Shown one piece after another: positions 1-8,184 of a stretch of DNA of 36,957 bases (the stretch's first letter is position 1; every line of letters begins with the position of its first letter). The translations under genes and the position numbers were made by a program. Under the pieces are notes generated by a model. That model worked only from the letters and a program-made list of their open reading frames with translations, ran no database searches and was not told the DNA's origin. The stretch is from assembly GCA_024398495.1 (NCBI GenBank), contig JAKSJA010000017.1, positions 1 to 36,957 of the forward strand, in the 5' to 3' direction. The stretch comes from Bacteroidaceae bacterium. GTDB lineage: Bacteria; Bacteroidota; Bacteroidia; Bacteroidales; Bacteroidaceae.

Positions 1-2
1 AC

Positions 3-18
3 CGTCAGCTCTCTGACG
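3..18. other. Short perfect hairpin at left edge
   Basis: Arms CGTCAG (3-8) and CTGACG (13-18) enclose the loop CTCT. It is followed by an A/T-rich stretch but no long T run. It may be the end of a terminator for a gene left of the window, or a 5' UTR element of the gene starting at 81. The sequence alone does not decide. Confidence 0.35.
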
Positions 19-80
19 ATAATTAAAACTTGAATTTTGAAACATTATAACATAAAACAACAAACAAAAATTAAAACATT

Positions 81-473
81 ATGAAAACCAAACGCGGTCT
101 TATTAAGTTCATCCTTTTCAGTCTCATTACATTTGGAATATACCCTATCGTAGTGTATTCTCTCATCTCGGAAGAAATAAACGTGACAGCAACGCCTCAC
201 GATGGCAAGCATACCATGCACTACTGTTGGATTTTCTTCATCCTCTCATGGCTGACATTAGGTATCGCAACCCTTGTATGGTGGCACCGCATCTGCAACA
301 GGATAGGAAACGAGTTGAGTCACCGCAACCTGCAATACTCTTTCAGTGCTGCCGACTTCTGGCTTTGGGGTATCTTAGGTTCATTGATAGTGATAGGACC
401 ATTCGTATTTATCCACAAGCTGATGAAAGCGATGAACTTCATCAATGCCGACTGGAACAGAGGAAATAAATAG
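81..473 (+). CDS. DUF4234-like small membrane protein
   Basis: This 130-residue protein has a hydrophobic segment at about residues 7-28, a second at about 48-68 ending in WW, and a third at about 92-112. The short polar parts and the IWNRIGNE-like stretch (here HRICNRIGNEL, about 70-80) resemble DUF4234 inner-membrane proteins of unknown function. The A-rich leader before the ATG closely matches the leader of the large surface-protein gene at 1563. It lies 29 nt upstream of the DUF4160 remnant on the same strand. No catalytic residues are visible and no function is proposed. The family call rests on hydrophobicity pattern and a few conserved-looking residues. Confidence 0.6.
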   Translation: MKTKRGLIKFILFSLITFGIYPIVVYSLISEEINVTATPHDGKHTMHYCWIFFILSWLTLGIATLVWWHRICNRIGNELSHRNLQYSFSAADFWLWGILGSLIVIGPFVFIHKLMKAMNFINADWNRGNK

Positions 474-502
474 ATTAACACAATATAATAAACAAAGGGA
501 AA

Positions 503-793
503 ATGCCTAAAGTCCTTCTATACATAACAGCAAAATTGTTTTGGACGTTCCTTTTTTACAATAAGGATTACAATGAGAATCGTGCTCACGTTCACGTTGG
601 CAAAAAGGATACCCAAAATCTTTGTAAGATTTGGTTAGAACCTAATGTAAGTATTGCAACACAAGGCGACTTGACAGATGCATAGGCAAAACAAGTACTG
701 ATGTTAGCAGAGACTTATAGAGATAAATTGTTGTTTCAATGGAAGAACTTTAAGGAAGGAAAAACAATAAGAATAATTAAAATAATAAAATAA
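503..793 (+). pseudogene. DUF4160 family gene interrupted by in-frame TAG
   Basis: The first 60 codons read MPKVLLYITAK..., with the family's characteristic HVHV stretch (here AHVHVGKKD) and a KIWLEP segment, as in DUF4160 proteins. A TAG at 683-685 stops the frame. The same frame stays open for 35 more codons to TAA at 791-793, encoding AKQVLMLAETYRDKLLFQW..., which is the expected C-terminal helix of the family. One C-to-T change (CAG to TAG) explains the break, since Gln fits there. The next gene, a DUF2442 protein, is the usual partner of DUF4160, and such pairs are often discussed as toxin-antitoxin-like. A sequencing error or translational readthrough cannot be excluded. Confidence 0.7.
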
Positions 794-794
794 C

Positions 795-1073
795 ATGTTT
801 GCAAAAGAAGGATATTGGAACGTGACTCCGCAGATAAAGTCAATACTGTTCCCGATGCGTGGAAAGTGGCAGGTCAACCTTGTGGATGGTAGAAGTGTCG
901 TGATGCCGATAAGTGCTTTCCCGTCATTGAAGAAAGTTCCCGTAAGCCAACGCTCACAATGGTATCTTATGGGAGGAGGAGTGACGTGGGATTCCTGCCC
1001 GGAAGTGATACACATAGAACAGATATTAGGTGATTATCAAAAATACAATCACGAGGCAGATGTAAGAACATAG
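795..1073 (+). CDS. DUF2442 domain protein
   Basis: This 92-residue protein has a core of VNLVDGRSVVMPISAFPSL at about residues 28-46 and a conserved Trp-rich turn further on (WYLMGGGVTWD). That layout matches DUF2442, a small domain often encoded beside DUF4160 and sometimes treated as the antitoxin-like half of a pair. It starts 1 nt after the TAA of the DUF4160 remnant, so the two were probably one transcription unit. Its own frame is intact although the partner is broken. Function is unknown. Confidence 0.7.
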   Translation: MFAKEGYWNVTPQIKSILFPMRGKWQVNLVDGRSVVMPISAFPSLKKVPVSQRSQWYLMGGGVTWDSCPEVIHIEQILGDYQKYNHEADVRT

Positions 1074-1172
1074 TTAATTGATAATTGATAAAAAGAAATA
1101 ATAAGATGTGCTGAATTGCAATCTTTCATAAACATAATTAAACAAATAAATAGATGCTGACAAAAATTTAGT
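1073..1172. other. AT-rich spacer with short tandem motif
   Basis: Between the DUF2442 stop and the ORF6N remnant the DNA is AT-rich. ATTGATA occurs twice in tandem near 1078-1091, a 7-bp-unit motif of the same scale as the other short tandem repeats in this window. No promoter matching TAnnTTTG was found here. Confidence 0.3.
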
Positions 1173-1535
1173 ATGGCAGATGTAGTAAGATACGAAAATG
1201 TAAAGGATAAACTTTTGGTCATCCGCAAATAGCAGGTGATACTAGATTGTGATGTTGCCATGCTCTATGGGGTAGAAACAAGAGACATTAACAAGGCTGT
1301 AAAAAATAATCCTGATAAGTTTCCGAAAGATTCTATCTTTCAACTTAATAATCAAGAGTTTGCAGACTTGAAGTGGAAATTTTCCACATCAAGTTCTGGG
1401 TATTCCATCAGTTGCAACTACTCCATAGAGGAAAATCTCTGCGTAGCAATCACAGATTGCGTCTCTGCCACTTCGCTAGTCGAAGAAACAAAAAAAACGA
1501 GAAACAGAAAAGAAACAACTAAACAAAATATATAA
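1173..1535 (+). pseudogene. ORF6N/KilA-N-type DNA-binding domain remnant
   Basis: An ATG at 1173 opens MADVVRYENVKDKLLVIRK, followed by TAG at 1230-1232. The same frame then continues with QVILDCDVAMLYGVETRDINKAV..., the hallmark N-terminus of ORF6N proteins (family pattern: I-R-x-x-x-V-I-L-D-x-D-x-A-x-L-Y-G-V-E-T), through FPKDSIFQL and FSTSS. After FSTSS the sequence no longer looks like the family: the expected LPYAFTEQGVAML region and the C-terminal half are missing, and the frame runs out at 1535. Gln fits at the TAG position. It is broken at both the front (nonsense codon) and the back (truncation). ORF6N genes are typical accessory, phage-linked genes. Confidence 0.7.
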
Positions 1536-1562
1536 ACAACAAAAATAAAAATTAAAAACATT

Positions 1563-4500
1563 ATGAAAAAAACTTATCTTTATTCATTATTCGCAAGGTA
1601 CCTAACCTTGCTCATTCTCGCTCTTCTGAGCACAAACCTCGCGTGGGGAGAAGACACGTGGGAGAAATTAACAAGTGTACCTAAAGCCGGAGATGTTGTA
1701 ATCTTAGTCAACGAAACTGCTAAGAGAGAAATGACAGAGATTTCCACAACATCAACAAAGTATGGTCTTGCGACAACATATAAAACATCTCCTGCCGGCA
1801 GTTATCCATTGACAGTTTGTGCAGGTAATAGCGATGGATCATTAGCCTTTAAAACAAGAGACAATAAGTATTTATATTGGAATAGTGGCAATTCTCTTGA
1901 TGTCAATGCAACACTTGATAATAAGACTTCATGGACAGTAACAGTGTCAAATGGTAACTTTACTATTACAAATGTTGCTACTAATGCGCGCGTTATTAAA
2001 TATAATAAAAATAGTGGTCAAGAACGTTTTGCATGTTATGCATCTGGACAAGAAGCGGTTCAAATGTATAAGAAACAAAGTTCTACTCCAGTCGAGCCAG
2101 TTGCTCCTTCTATCACGACCCAACCAAAGGGTGCTTCTTACGAAAAAGATGCTACTGCAACAGCATTAACTATTGCAGCATCGGGAAATCCTACCCCAAC
2201 TTATCAATGGTATTCTAATACTACAGAAAGCACTTCTGGCGCATCTCTTATTTCTGGTGCAACCAATGCTTCTTATACCCCGAGTACAGCAACTATCGGT
2301 ACTAAGTATTATTATTGCGTTGCTACGAACACTCAAGGTTCTGCAACATCTGATATTGTCGCCGTAACCATAACGGCTGCTCTGCCAAAGATTACAATTA
2401 CAGCAGATAAAATTGCAGATTTTGGAAGTTCTTATAAGGAATATACTTGGACTGCTAATGATGTTTCAGGAAAATGTTGGGCATATCGTGGTGGTTCGGA
2501 AGGAAGTTATAACATCCAATTTAACAAAACAACTTACGTATATAACACAACTGCAGTTCCAGGAAGAATAACGTCTGTAAAGATGACCAAGGTCTCCGGA
2601 ACAACAAGAAGTTGGTCTATTTATGGTGCAGACGAGGCATTAACTGGAGATAATTACACAACTGCAGGAACTCAAATTGGAAGTGCGCAAGAAGTTTCAA
2701 ATGAAACAGGCACAACATGGAATGTTCCGAATGATAAAAATTATACCTATTTCTACATAACAAAAGCAGATGGTGGCACTAATATTGGTGAAATCGTCAT
2801 CACTTACGAAGAACCCAAAACACTCACATCTATCGCAGTAAAGACAGCTCCAAGTAAGACAACTTATAATGTCGGTGAAACCTTTAATCCCGCAGCTCTT
2901 GTAATCACAGCTACGTATGATGACGAATCTACTAAAGATATCGCTTATTCTGATGAAACAAAAGATGACTTCACTTTTAGTCCAGACCTTACTACTGCTC
3001 TTACAGCTGCAAACAATCAAGTTACTATCACTTATGGTGGTAAAACGTGTAGCCAAACAATCACTGTAAACAAGATTGCAACCTCTCTTGCATGGAGTGC
3101 TTCCTCTTATGAGGCAACTATCAGTGAGCAAAATGAATATCCAACCCTTACTACTACTCCTGAAAACTTGTCAGGCGTGACATATAGCAGTTCAAATCCT
3201 GATATAGCAAACATTGATGCAAACACTGGGGATATTGAGTTAATTGCTGCAGGCGAAACAACAATCAAAGCCTCTTTCGTAGGGGATGACACGTATCAAG
3301 CAGCAACAGATGCCACTTATACGCTGACTGTTAAAAAGAGTACTGATACTCGTGCATTTGTAAACATCACATCTGTTAGTGCGGAACAAACTACTATCAT
3401 AAAGGGTGGAACGACAACTCTTACGGTAACAAACGATCAACAAGACTGGACACCTTCTTATACGTACACGAGTGACAATAAAGATGTTGCCACAGTTACA
3501 GACGGTGTGATTACAGCTGTTGGCAAGGGTAAAGCCACAATAAAAGTTTCTGTAAATATTGCTGACGAAGACCCTAACTACCGTGTAGGTGACACACCAT
3601 CTAAAACAATTGAAATTACAGTAAACAACCCATCTCATACTGCACAGTTCTCTGTAGATGGTGCAATTGATGAGAAAGATAATGTCACCGCAGAGGAAGG
3701 GACTACAATAACCTTCCCTGCAGACCCAAGTACTACAGTAGAAAAGTATGTGTTTAAGGGTTGGGTAAAATATCCTATCACTGAGCCTCTACAAACCGCA
3801 CCAGACTTTGTCAATACAGAAACTGAGACAATGGGTACAGCAGACATCACTTACTATGCTGTATTTGCAGAGAAAGGCGGTGGTGAACCTGCCGAGGAAA
3901 AGACTCAGACTCTTAAGTATGACACATGGTCTTGTTCAGGTTCTACAACAGATAAAAGTACTTATCGTTTGTTCCATTCTGGAAGTTATATTGAATCCGC
4001 AGAATTTGACTTGAGCAAGTTGTTAAAGGTTATCGTCTATGGTGGTACTTTCGGTGGTGACTCATATAATTCTCTCACTATTGGTGACGGAACAAACACA
4101 TGGAAATCAGTAACAGTTTCTGGTAAGTCTGAAACAGGAACTAACACTTATACTGATGGAACTCCTCTCAGCGGAACAGGGAAACTTCGCATTACATCAA
4201 ACTCAGGTACCGCAACAGGCTCAGGTGTCCGTATTTCAAAAGTCGAAATCTTCACTATGGAAGGCGGTTACACTTACTCCAACTACCGTACAAATGTGAC
4301 TATTCATGTTACAGGTATTTCCGTTAATCCTGCCACGACGACGGTTCTTGCTGGACAAACAAAAAAATTAGAAGTGACAATCACACCTGCTGATGCCATG
4401 AATAAAAATGTGAAATGGACTTCAGACGACGAGAGTGTTGCTACTGTTGATGCAAACGGTTTAGTTACTACTCTCAAAGCAGGAACTGCGACAATCAAAG

Positions 4501-6869
4501 CCACTTCGGAAGATGGTGGATTTACCGATAATTGTGTGGTAACAGTAAAAGCTCTTAATGCTATCAGTGTGAAGACAGAGCCAAGAAAGGCTTATCTTGC
4601 TGGGGAAAAGTTTGATCCAACGGGACTTGTGATTACTGCAACTTATAGCGATACAAGTACAGAAGAGGTAACTTATTCTGACGAGACAAAAGATGATTTC
4701 ACATTTGAGCCAAATCTGGAAACTCCATTGAAGGCATCAAATGATAAGGTCACTATTGGATATGGTAACAAGGCTTGTGATTTGTCAATTACTGTTAGAG
4801 AACCGAATGTGTATCATCTGGTAACAGATGCAAGTCAGTTGTCTGTCGGTGATGTATGTATCATTGTTACAAAAGACAATACTCGTGCAATGAGCACAGA
4901 CCAAAAGCAAAACAATCGTGGATCTGTGGAGATTGTAAAAAATGATAACAAGATAACCGAAGTTAATGGACTTCAAGAATTGACATTGAAAACAGGAAAA
5001 AAAGAAAACACTTTTGCTTTCTATACAGGCAGTGGTTATCTGTACGCAGCAAGCAGCGGAAACAACTACTTGAATACAGAAGAAACACTTTCAGACAACA
5101 GCTCTTGGAGTATCAGCATATTAGATGGTACTGCGAATATAATTGCACAGGGAGAAAATTCTCATAAAGTGATGCAGTTCTATGATAATAGTGGAAGTCT
5201 TATTTTCTCTTGTTATGAAAATGCAAGTCACGATGCTTTGAGTATTTACAAGAAAGCAAAAGACTATACTGTAACCATCGAAACACCGGAAAACGGAACT
5301 CTTGTAGTAAAGAATGGTGAAACCGAAGTGACGAGTGGAAATTCGCTCCCAACAGGAACTACATTGACAATTGAACCAACTCCAGCTGACGGATATAAAT
5401 TTAAGAACTGGCAGTATAAAAAAGATATAGATGATAGTAAATGGACATCTAATACAACAACTTTCACTTATACAATCGGTCTTGAGAATGTTTCTTTTAG
5501 AGCTAATTTTGAGCCGAAACCATCATTTACAGTAACATACAATGTCTTCGGGAAGGGAATCTTTACAGAAAGTGTCTTGGAAGAAGAATCCATCAAGAAC
5601 GCTCCGACTCCAACCGCATTGAAGGATTGGACATTTGAAGGATGGACGGCAGATGAAACGTACACAACAGGCAATACAAAACCTGAGATCTTTGATGTTT
5701 CGACTCCGATAAAGGATAATTTACCACTATATGCTGTCTTCAAGAAGTCTGAAGGTGAAGATGCTTATCAAAAAGTTACCAAAGCTCAAGAGGATTGGCG
5801 AGGCAATTATTTAATAGCATATAGTAACGATGTCTTTATGGATGGTTCCCTCGCAGGAGGAACATCGGGTGTTGGGGCAGCTAATTCATCCGTTGCACCA
5901 GGAGGCGCTCTGTCAGAAGACAAATCAACTGTTACAGTTGCATGGGGTGATGAACACTATGTAACTATTGAGGCTATAAATGATGAAGATTTGTCTGGAG
6001 GTTATGTTATAAAGAGCCATTCAACAACCACTCCGTATTTCTATCAAACAAAAAATGAGAATGGTATGGTTGCTACCGACAAAAAAGAGACTGCGGCTGT
6101 GTATCCTATTACAATTACCTTTAACAATGCGAGTGATATAGCTATCGCATTAGGAGGTGGTGCAGCAGGTGCTATTCTCCATTATAATGCAACTAATACA
6201 GGAAACATGTTTCGTTTCTATAAGAATGGTGGTCAAAGTTCTATCTATCTGTACAAATTTACATCTAATACAACTTATACTACAGAAATGCCAGAGGGAG
6301 CGACTGTTTCTGTTACTGTAAATCCTATTGGTAATGGTTCATTCTGTTCGACTGTAGATTTGGACTTCACCGACAGGAAGGATGTTGAGGCGTATATTGC
6401 AACAAGTGATGAGGGCGACAAACTGATTCTTAACAAGAGAAACAAGATACCTGCTGGTACAGGATTCTTCTTAATAGGCACTGGTGGTACTTATGATGTC
6501 CCTGTTACATCTGATGAATGTGATGACTGTACAAATAATCTATTGTCTGGAACGATAGTACCATATACTGTTAAAGAAGCTGATGTAGATTTTGTTTGGG
6601 CATTGTCAAAGAGTGATGGCAAGTTACATCCTGTTAAAGCTGGTGTGAAAATAGGTGCTGGCAAGGCTTATCTGAATAAAAACATAAAAGCTTCTGCCTT
6701 GAGCCTGATGATTGCTTCAGAGCCGACAGGAGTTGAGGAGATAAAATCTCAGTCAACAGTCAACGGTCAACAGTCAACGGCTGTTTACAACCTGCAGGGT
6801 ATGAGAGTAACTACACCTAAGAAGGGTGAAGTTTATATCATGAATGGTAAAAAAATCCTTATGAAATAA
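1563..6869 (+). CDS. Large secreted multi-domain surface protein (Ig-like / InlB-like repeats)
   Basis: This 1768-residue protein begins with a signal peptide (about 1-29, ending LAWG). Visible modules in order: a beta-rich module with paired YLYWNSGN and ACYASG motifs (about 30-168); an Ig-like domain with the QWYSN...YYCVATN pattern (about 177-270); a beta-sandwich-like region (about 271-417); a bacterial Ig-like repeat with VGETFNPAALVITATYDD (about 418-505); a BIG2-like domain (about 593-680); an InlB/Listeria-Bacteroides-type repeat (about 690-775); a BIG2 domain with ATVDANGLVT (about 914-995); a second copy of the VITATYSD repeat (about 997-1080); a second copy of the first module (about 1083-1230); two more InlB-like repeats (about 1234-1395); a third, diverged copy of the module (about 1400-1565). 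The C-terminus has YNLQGMRV and YIMNGKKILMK, a tail common on exported Bacteroidales proteins and possibly a secretion signal. No catalytic site is recognised, so an adhesin or scaffold role is inferred. Confidence 0.8.
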   Translation: MKKTYLYSLFARYLTLLILALLSTNLAWGEDTWEKLTSVPKAGDVVILVNETAKREMTEISTTSTKYGLATTYKTSPAGSYPLTVCAGNSDGSLAFKTRDNKYLYWNSGNSLDVNATLDNKTSWTVTVSNGNFTITNVATNARVIKYNKNSGQERFACYASGQEAVQMYKKQSSTPVEPVAPSITTQPKGASYEKDATATALTIAASGNPTPTYQWYSNTTESTSGASLISGATNASYTPSTATIGTKYYYCVATNTQGSATSDIVAVTITAALPKITITADKIADFGSSYKEYTWTANDVSGKCWAYRGGSEGSYNIQFNKTTYVYNTTAVPGRITSVKMTKVSGTTRSWSIYGADEALTGDNYTTAGTQIGSAQEVSNETGTTWNVPNDKNYTYFYITKADGGTNIGEIVITYEEPKTLTSIAVKTAPSKTTYNVGETFNPAALVITATYDDESTKDIAYSDETKDDFTFSPDLTTALTAANNQVTITYGGKTCSQTITVNKIATSLAWSASSYEATISEQNEYPTLTTTPENLSGVTYSSSNPDIANIDANTGDIELIAAGETTIKASFVGDDTYQAATDATYTLTVKKSTDTRAFVNITSVSAEQTTIIKGGTTTLTVTNDQQDWTPSYTYTSDNKDVATVTDGVITAVGKGKATIKVSVNIADEDPNYRVGDTPSKTIEITVNNPSHTAQFSVDGAIDEKDNVTAEEGTTITFPADPSTTVEKYVFKGWVKYPITEPLQTAPDFVNTETETMGTADITYYAVFAEKGGGEPAEEKTQTLKYDTWSCSGSTTDKSTYRLFHSGSYIESAEFDLSKLLKVIVYGGTFGGDSYNSLTIGDGTNTWKSVTVSGKSETGTNTYTDGTPLSGTGKLRITSNSGTATGSGVRISKVEIFTMEGGYTYSNYRTNVTIHVTGISVNPATTTVLAGQTKKLEVTITPADAMNKNVKWTSDDESVATVDANGLVTTLKAGTATIKATSEDGGFTDNCVVTVKALNAISVKTEPRKAYLAGEKFDPTGLVITATYSDTSTEEVTYSDETKDDFTFEPNLETPLKASNDKVTIGYGNKACDLSITVREPNVYHLVTDASQLSVGDVCIIVTKDNTRAMSTDQKQNNRGSVEIVKNDNKITEVNGLQELTLKTGKKENTFAFYTGSGYLYAASSGNNYLNTEETLSDNSSWSISILDGTANIIAQGENSHKVMQFYDNSGSLIFSCYENASHDALSIYKKAKDYTVTIETPENGTLVVKNGETEVTSGNSLPTGTTLTIEPTPADGYKFKNWQYKKDIDDSKWTSNTTTFTYTIGLENVSFRANFEPKPSFTVTYNVFGKGIFTESVLEEESIKNAPTPTALKDWTFEGWTADETYTTGNTKPEIFDVSTPIKDNLPLYAVFKKSEGEDAYQKVTKAQEDWRGNYLIAYSNDVFMDGSLAGGTSGVGAANSSVAPGGALSEDKSTVTVAWGDEHYVTIEAINDEDLSGGYVIKSHSTTTPYFYQTKNENGMVATDKKETAAVYPITITFNNASDIAIALGGGAAGAILHYNATNTGNMFRFYKNGGQSSIYLYKFTSNTTYTTEMPEGATVSVTVNPIGNGSFCSTVDLDFTDRKDVEAYIATSDEGDKLILNKRNKIPAGTGFFLIGTGGTYDVPVTSDECDDCTNNLLSGTIVPYTVKEADVDFVWALSKSDGKLHPVKAGVKIGAGKAYLNKNIKASALSLMIASEPTGVEEIKSQSTVNGQQSTAVYNLQGMRVTTPKKGEVYIMNGKKILMK
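6753..6780 (+). repeat. 7-bp tandem repeat, 4 units, in coding sequence
   Basis: Four head-to-tail units read TCAACAG, TCAACGG, TCAACAG, TCAACGG. They sit inside the large surface-protein gene and encode the STVNGQQST stretch, just before the C-terminal YNLQG tail. The same unit recurs at 8123-8150 and 29129-29142. Confidence 0.85.
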
Positions 6870-6881
6870 AAAAATCCACTC

Positions 6882-6903
6882 CCCCTCCCACAAAAGGGAG
6901 GGG
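6882..6903. terminator. GC-rich hairpin after surface-protein gene
   Basis: CCCCTCCC (6882-6889) pairs perfectly with GGGAGGGG (6896-6903) around the loop ACAAAA, 12 nt after the stop of the large gene. There is no T-run, so termination is uncertain. It belongs to the same palindrome type as those at 7228-7319 and may be an intergenic repeat element instead. Confidence 0.45.
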
Positions 6904-6938
6904 ATGGAAAAGAAAAAGAACTGGAAAAAATTAGTATT

Positions 6939-7094
6939 ATGAAAAAACAATATATCATACCAGACATAGATGTATCAAACATCGGACCGATACAATTCTT
7001 TGCTGGATCAGGAAGTGATGAAAGGACAATCGAAGAAGTAATAGATCCAGAAGATCCGGGATATTACATTGATGATGAGGACGACATAGGCTAA
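6939..7094 (+). CDS. 51-residue acidic peptide ORF
   Basis: ATG at 6939, TAA at 7092-7094. It encodes MKKQYIIPDIDVSNIGPIQF, then FAGSGSDE and an acidic tail rich in Asp and Glu ending in a DDEDDIG stretch. The shape (MKKxYxxPxxxV, a short hydrophobic patch, then A-G-S-G and a polar acidic tail) resembles the many short unannotated Bacteroidales proteins found near exported proteins. It is followed by a proper hairpin terminator, so it is probably expressed, either with the surface protein or alone. No function is known to me. It is below usual length cut-offs and easily missed. Confidence 0.6.
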   Translation: MKKQYIIPDIDVSNIGPIQFFAGSGSDERTIEEVIDPEDPGYYIDDEDDIG

Positions 7095-7127
7095 CAAACA
7101 GCTTGTACACGAAGTTATACATACGTT

Positions 7128-7165
7128 AAGAGTGGGTGTGGCACTGACTGCATCCACTCTTTTTT
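7128..7165 (+). terminator. Rho-independent terminator after the 51-residue ORF
   Basis: The left arm AAGAGTGGGTG (7128-7138) pairs with CATCCACTCTT (7151-7161), 11 bp with one G-T pair and a 12-nt loop, followed by a T-run (7160-7165). It ends the surface-protein/51-residue-ORF unit. Confidence 0.85.
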
Positions 7166-7379
7166 ATATGTTCCTCGCAGAGTAGCCCCCTCTGTATTTT
7201 CCCCAGAAGAAGAAGCCTCTCCTAAATCCTCACCTCAAGGGGAGGACTTCTTGATTCCCTTCCCTTTAGGGAGGGGCTGGGAGTAGGCTTCTTTTTTCTC
7301 CCTTTCCTTCAGGAAAAGGCTGGGGAAAGATTCCATTGACCTTAGTCCTTTGACTTGATTTTTTTAGACATAGCCTTTT
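7166..7379. repeat. Gene-free spacer with a cluster of short palindromes
   Basis: This part of the 334-nt gap between 7095 and 7428 holds three C/T-then-A/G palindromes in a row: CCTCACCT/AGGGGAGG (7228-7245), CCCTTCCCT/AGGGAGGGG (7257-7276), and CCTTTCCT/AGGAAAAGG (7301-7319). The flanking CTGGG and GGCTTCTTT-like phrases also recur. No reading frame here looks protein-like. The last 50 nt lead into the promoter of the DUF2461 gene. Confidence 0.6.
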
Positions 7380-7410
7380 TTTGATTTTATGGAAAATTTC
7401 ATAATTTTGC
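7380..7410 (+). promoter_or_regulatory. Bacteroidota-type promoter for DUF2461 gene
   Basis: TTTG at 7380-7383 is followed after 18 nt by TAATTTTG at 7402-7409, a full match to the Bacteroidota -33/-7 consensus (TTTG ... TAnnTTTG). The start codon lies 19 nt downstream. Confidence 0.75.
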
Positions 7411-7428
7411 AAGAAAACAATTTGAGTG

Positions 7429-8163
7429 ATGAAGGAGATTGTTGACTTTTTGAATGAGCTGAGGGTGAACAACAACCGTGTGTGGTTTAATGAGCATAAG
7501 CAGCAGTATCTTGTGGCGAAGGCTGAGTTTGAGAAGATTACACAACAGCTCATTGACGGTTGTGAGAAGTTCGACTCCCGCATAAAAGGTCTGACGATAA
7601 AAGACTGCACGTACCGTATCTACCGTGATGTGCGTTTCAGTACTGACAAGAGTCCTTACAAGGTCCACATGGGAGCATATATTTGTCCTGAGGGTAAAAA
7701 GTCGGGGTATGCTGGATATTATTTCCATATCGGCACTGGTGTCAATGCAGAGGGCGTCGGTGATGGTTATCCGTACAGTCACATGCTTGCTGTGGGTGAC
7801 TACCGTTTTCAGCCAGAGGTGCTGAGGGTGTTGCGTGAGGATATCGTGGCTGATGATGGTGAACTGGACAGGATATTGAAGACAAAGGTGTCTCCGTTGT
7901 TCTGTATAGACTTGGAGAGTGCTCTGAAGAAGGTGCCGGCAGGGTTTCCTGCTGACTCGCCGTGGGCGGAATATCTGAAGTTGCGCACGTTCTGCTTGTG
8001 CTGGTGTCCTGACGACAAGTTCATGAGGAGCAAGGATGTGATAGAACGGTCACTGGAGTTGTTCCGTTCTGCTCAGCCTTTCCTCGAATACATCAACAGG
8101 GCTATTGAGTATGTAAGAGAAGTCAACGGTCAACAGCCAACGGACAACGGCAAAAAGCCGTAG
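7429..8163 (+). CDS. DUF2461 family protein (TIGR02453-type)
   Basis: This 244-residue protein fits DUF2461: an N-terminal FLNELRVNNNRVWFNEHKQQY (family NNxxWFxxN/H-K-xx-Y pattern), RIYRDVRFS(T)DKSPYKVHMGAYI at about residues 64-87, and a GYYFHIG stretch at about 98-104. The family is cytoplasmic and uncharacterised. The ATG at 7429 is chosen over a GTG at 7426 because of promoter distance and codon quality. The last 14 codons come from a 7-bp tandem repeat (VNGQQPTDNGKKP), so the C-terminus appears to have been extended by repeat DNA, ending in a small ACGGC/GCCGT hairpin at the stop codon. Confidence 0.85.
   Translation: MKEIVDFLNELRVNNNRVWFNEHKQQYLVAKAEFEKITQQLIDGCEKFDSRIKGLTIKDCTYRIYRDVRFSTDKSPYKVHMGAYICPEGKKSGYAGYYFHIGTGVNAEGVGDGYPYSHMLAVGDYRFQPEVLRVLREDIVADDGELDRILKTKVSPLFCIDLESALKKVPAGFPADSPWAEYLKLRTFCLCWCPDDKFMRSKDVIERSLELFRSAQPFLEYINRAIEYVREVNGQQPTDNGKKP
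8123..8150 (+). repeat. 7-bp tandem repeat, 4 units, at C-terminus of DUF2461 gene
   Basis: Units TCAACGG, TCAACAG, CCAACGG, ACAACGG. They are translated in the same frame as the copy at 6753-6780 (VNGQQ in both proteins), although the two proteins are unrelated. Confidence 0.85.
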
Positions 8164-8184
8164 ACTGTAGACAAAAAATTTGAA

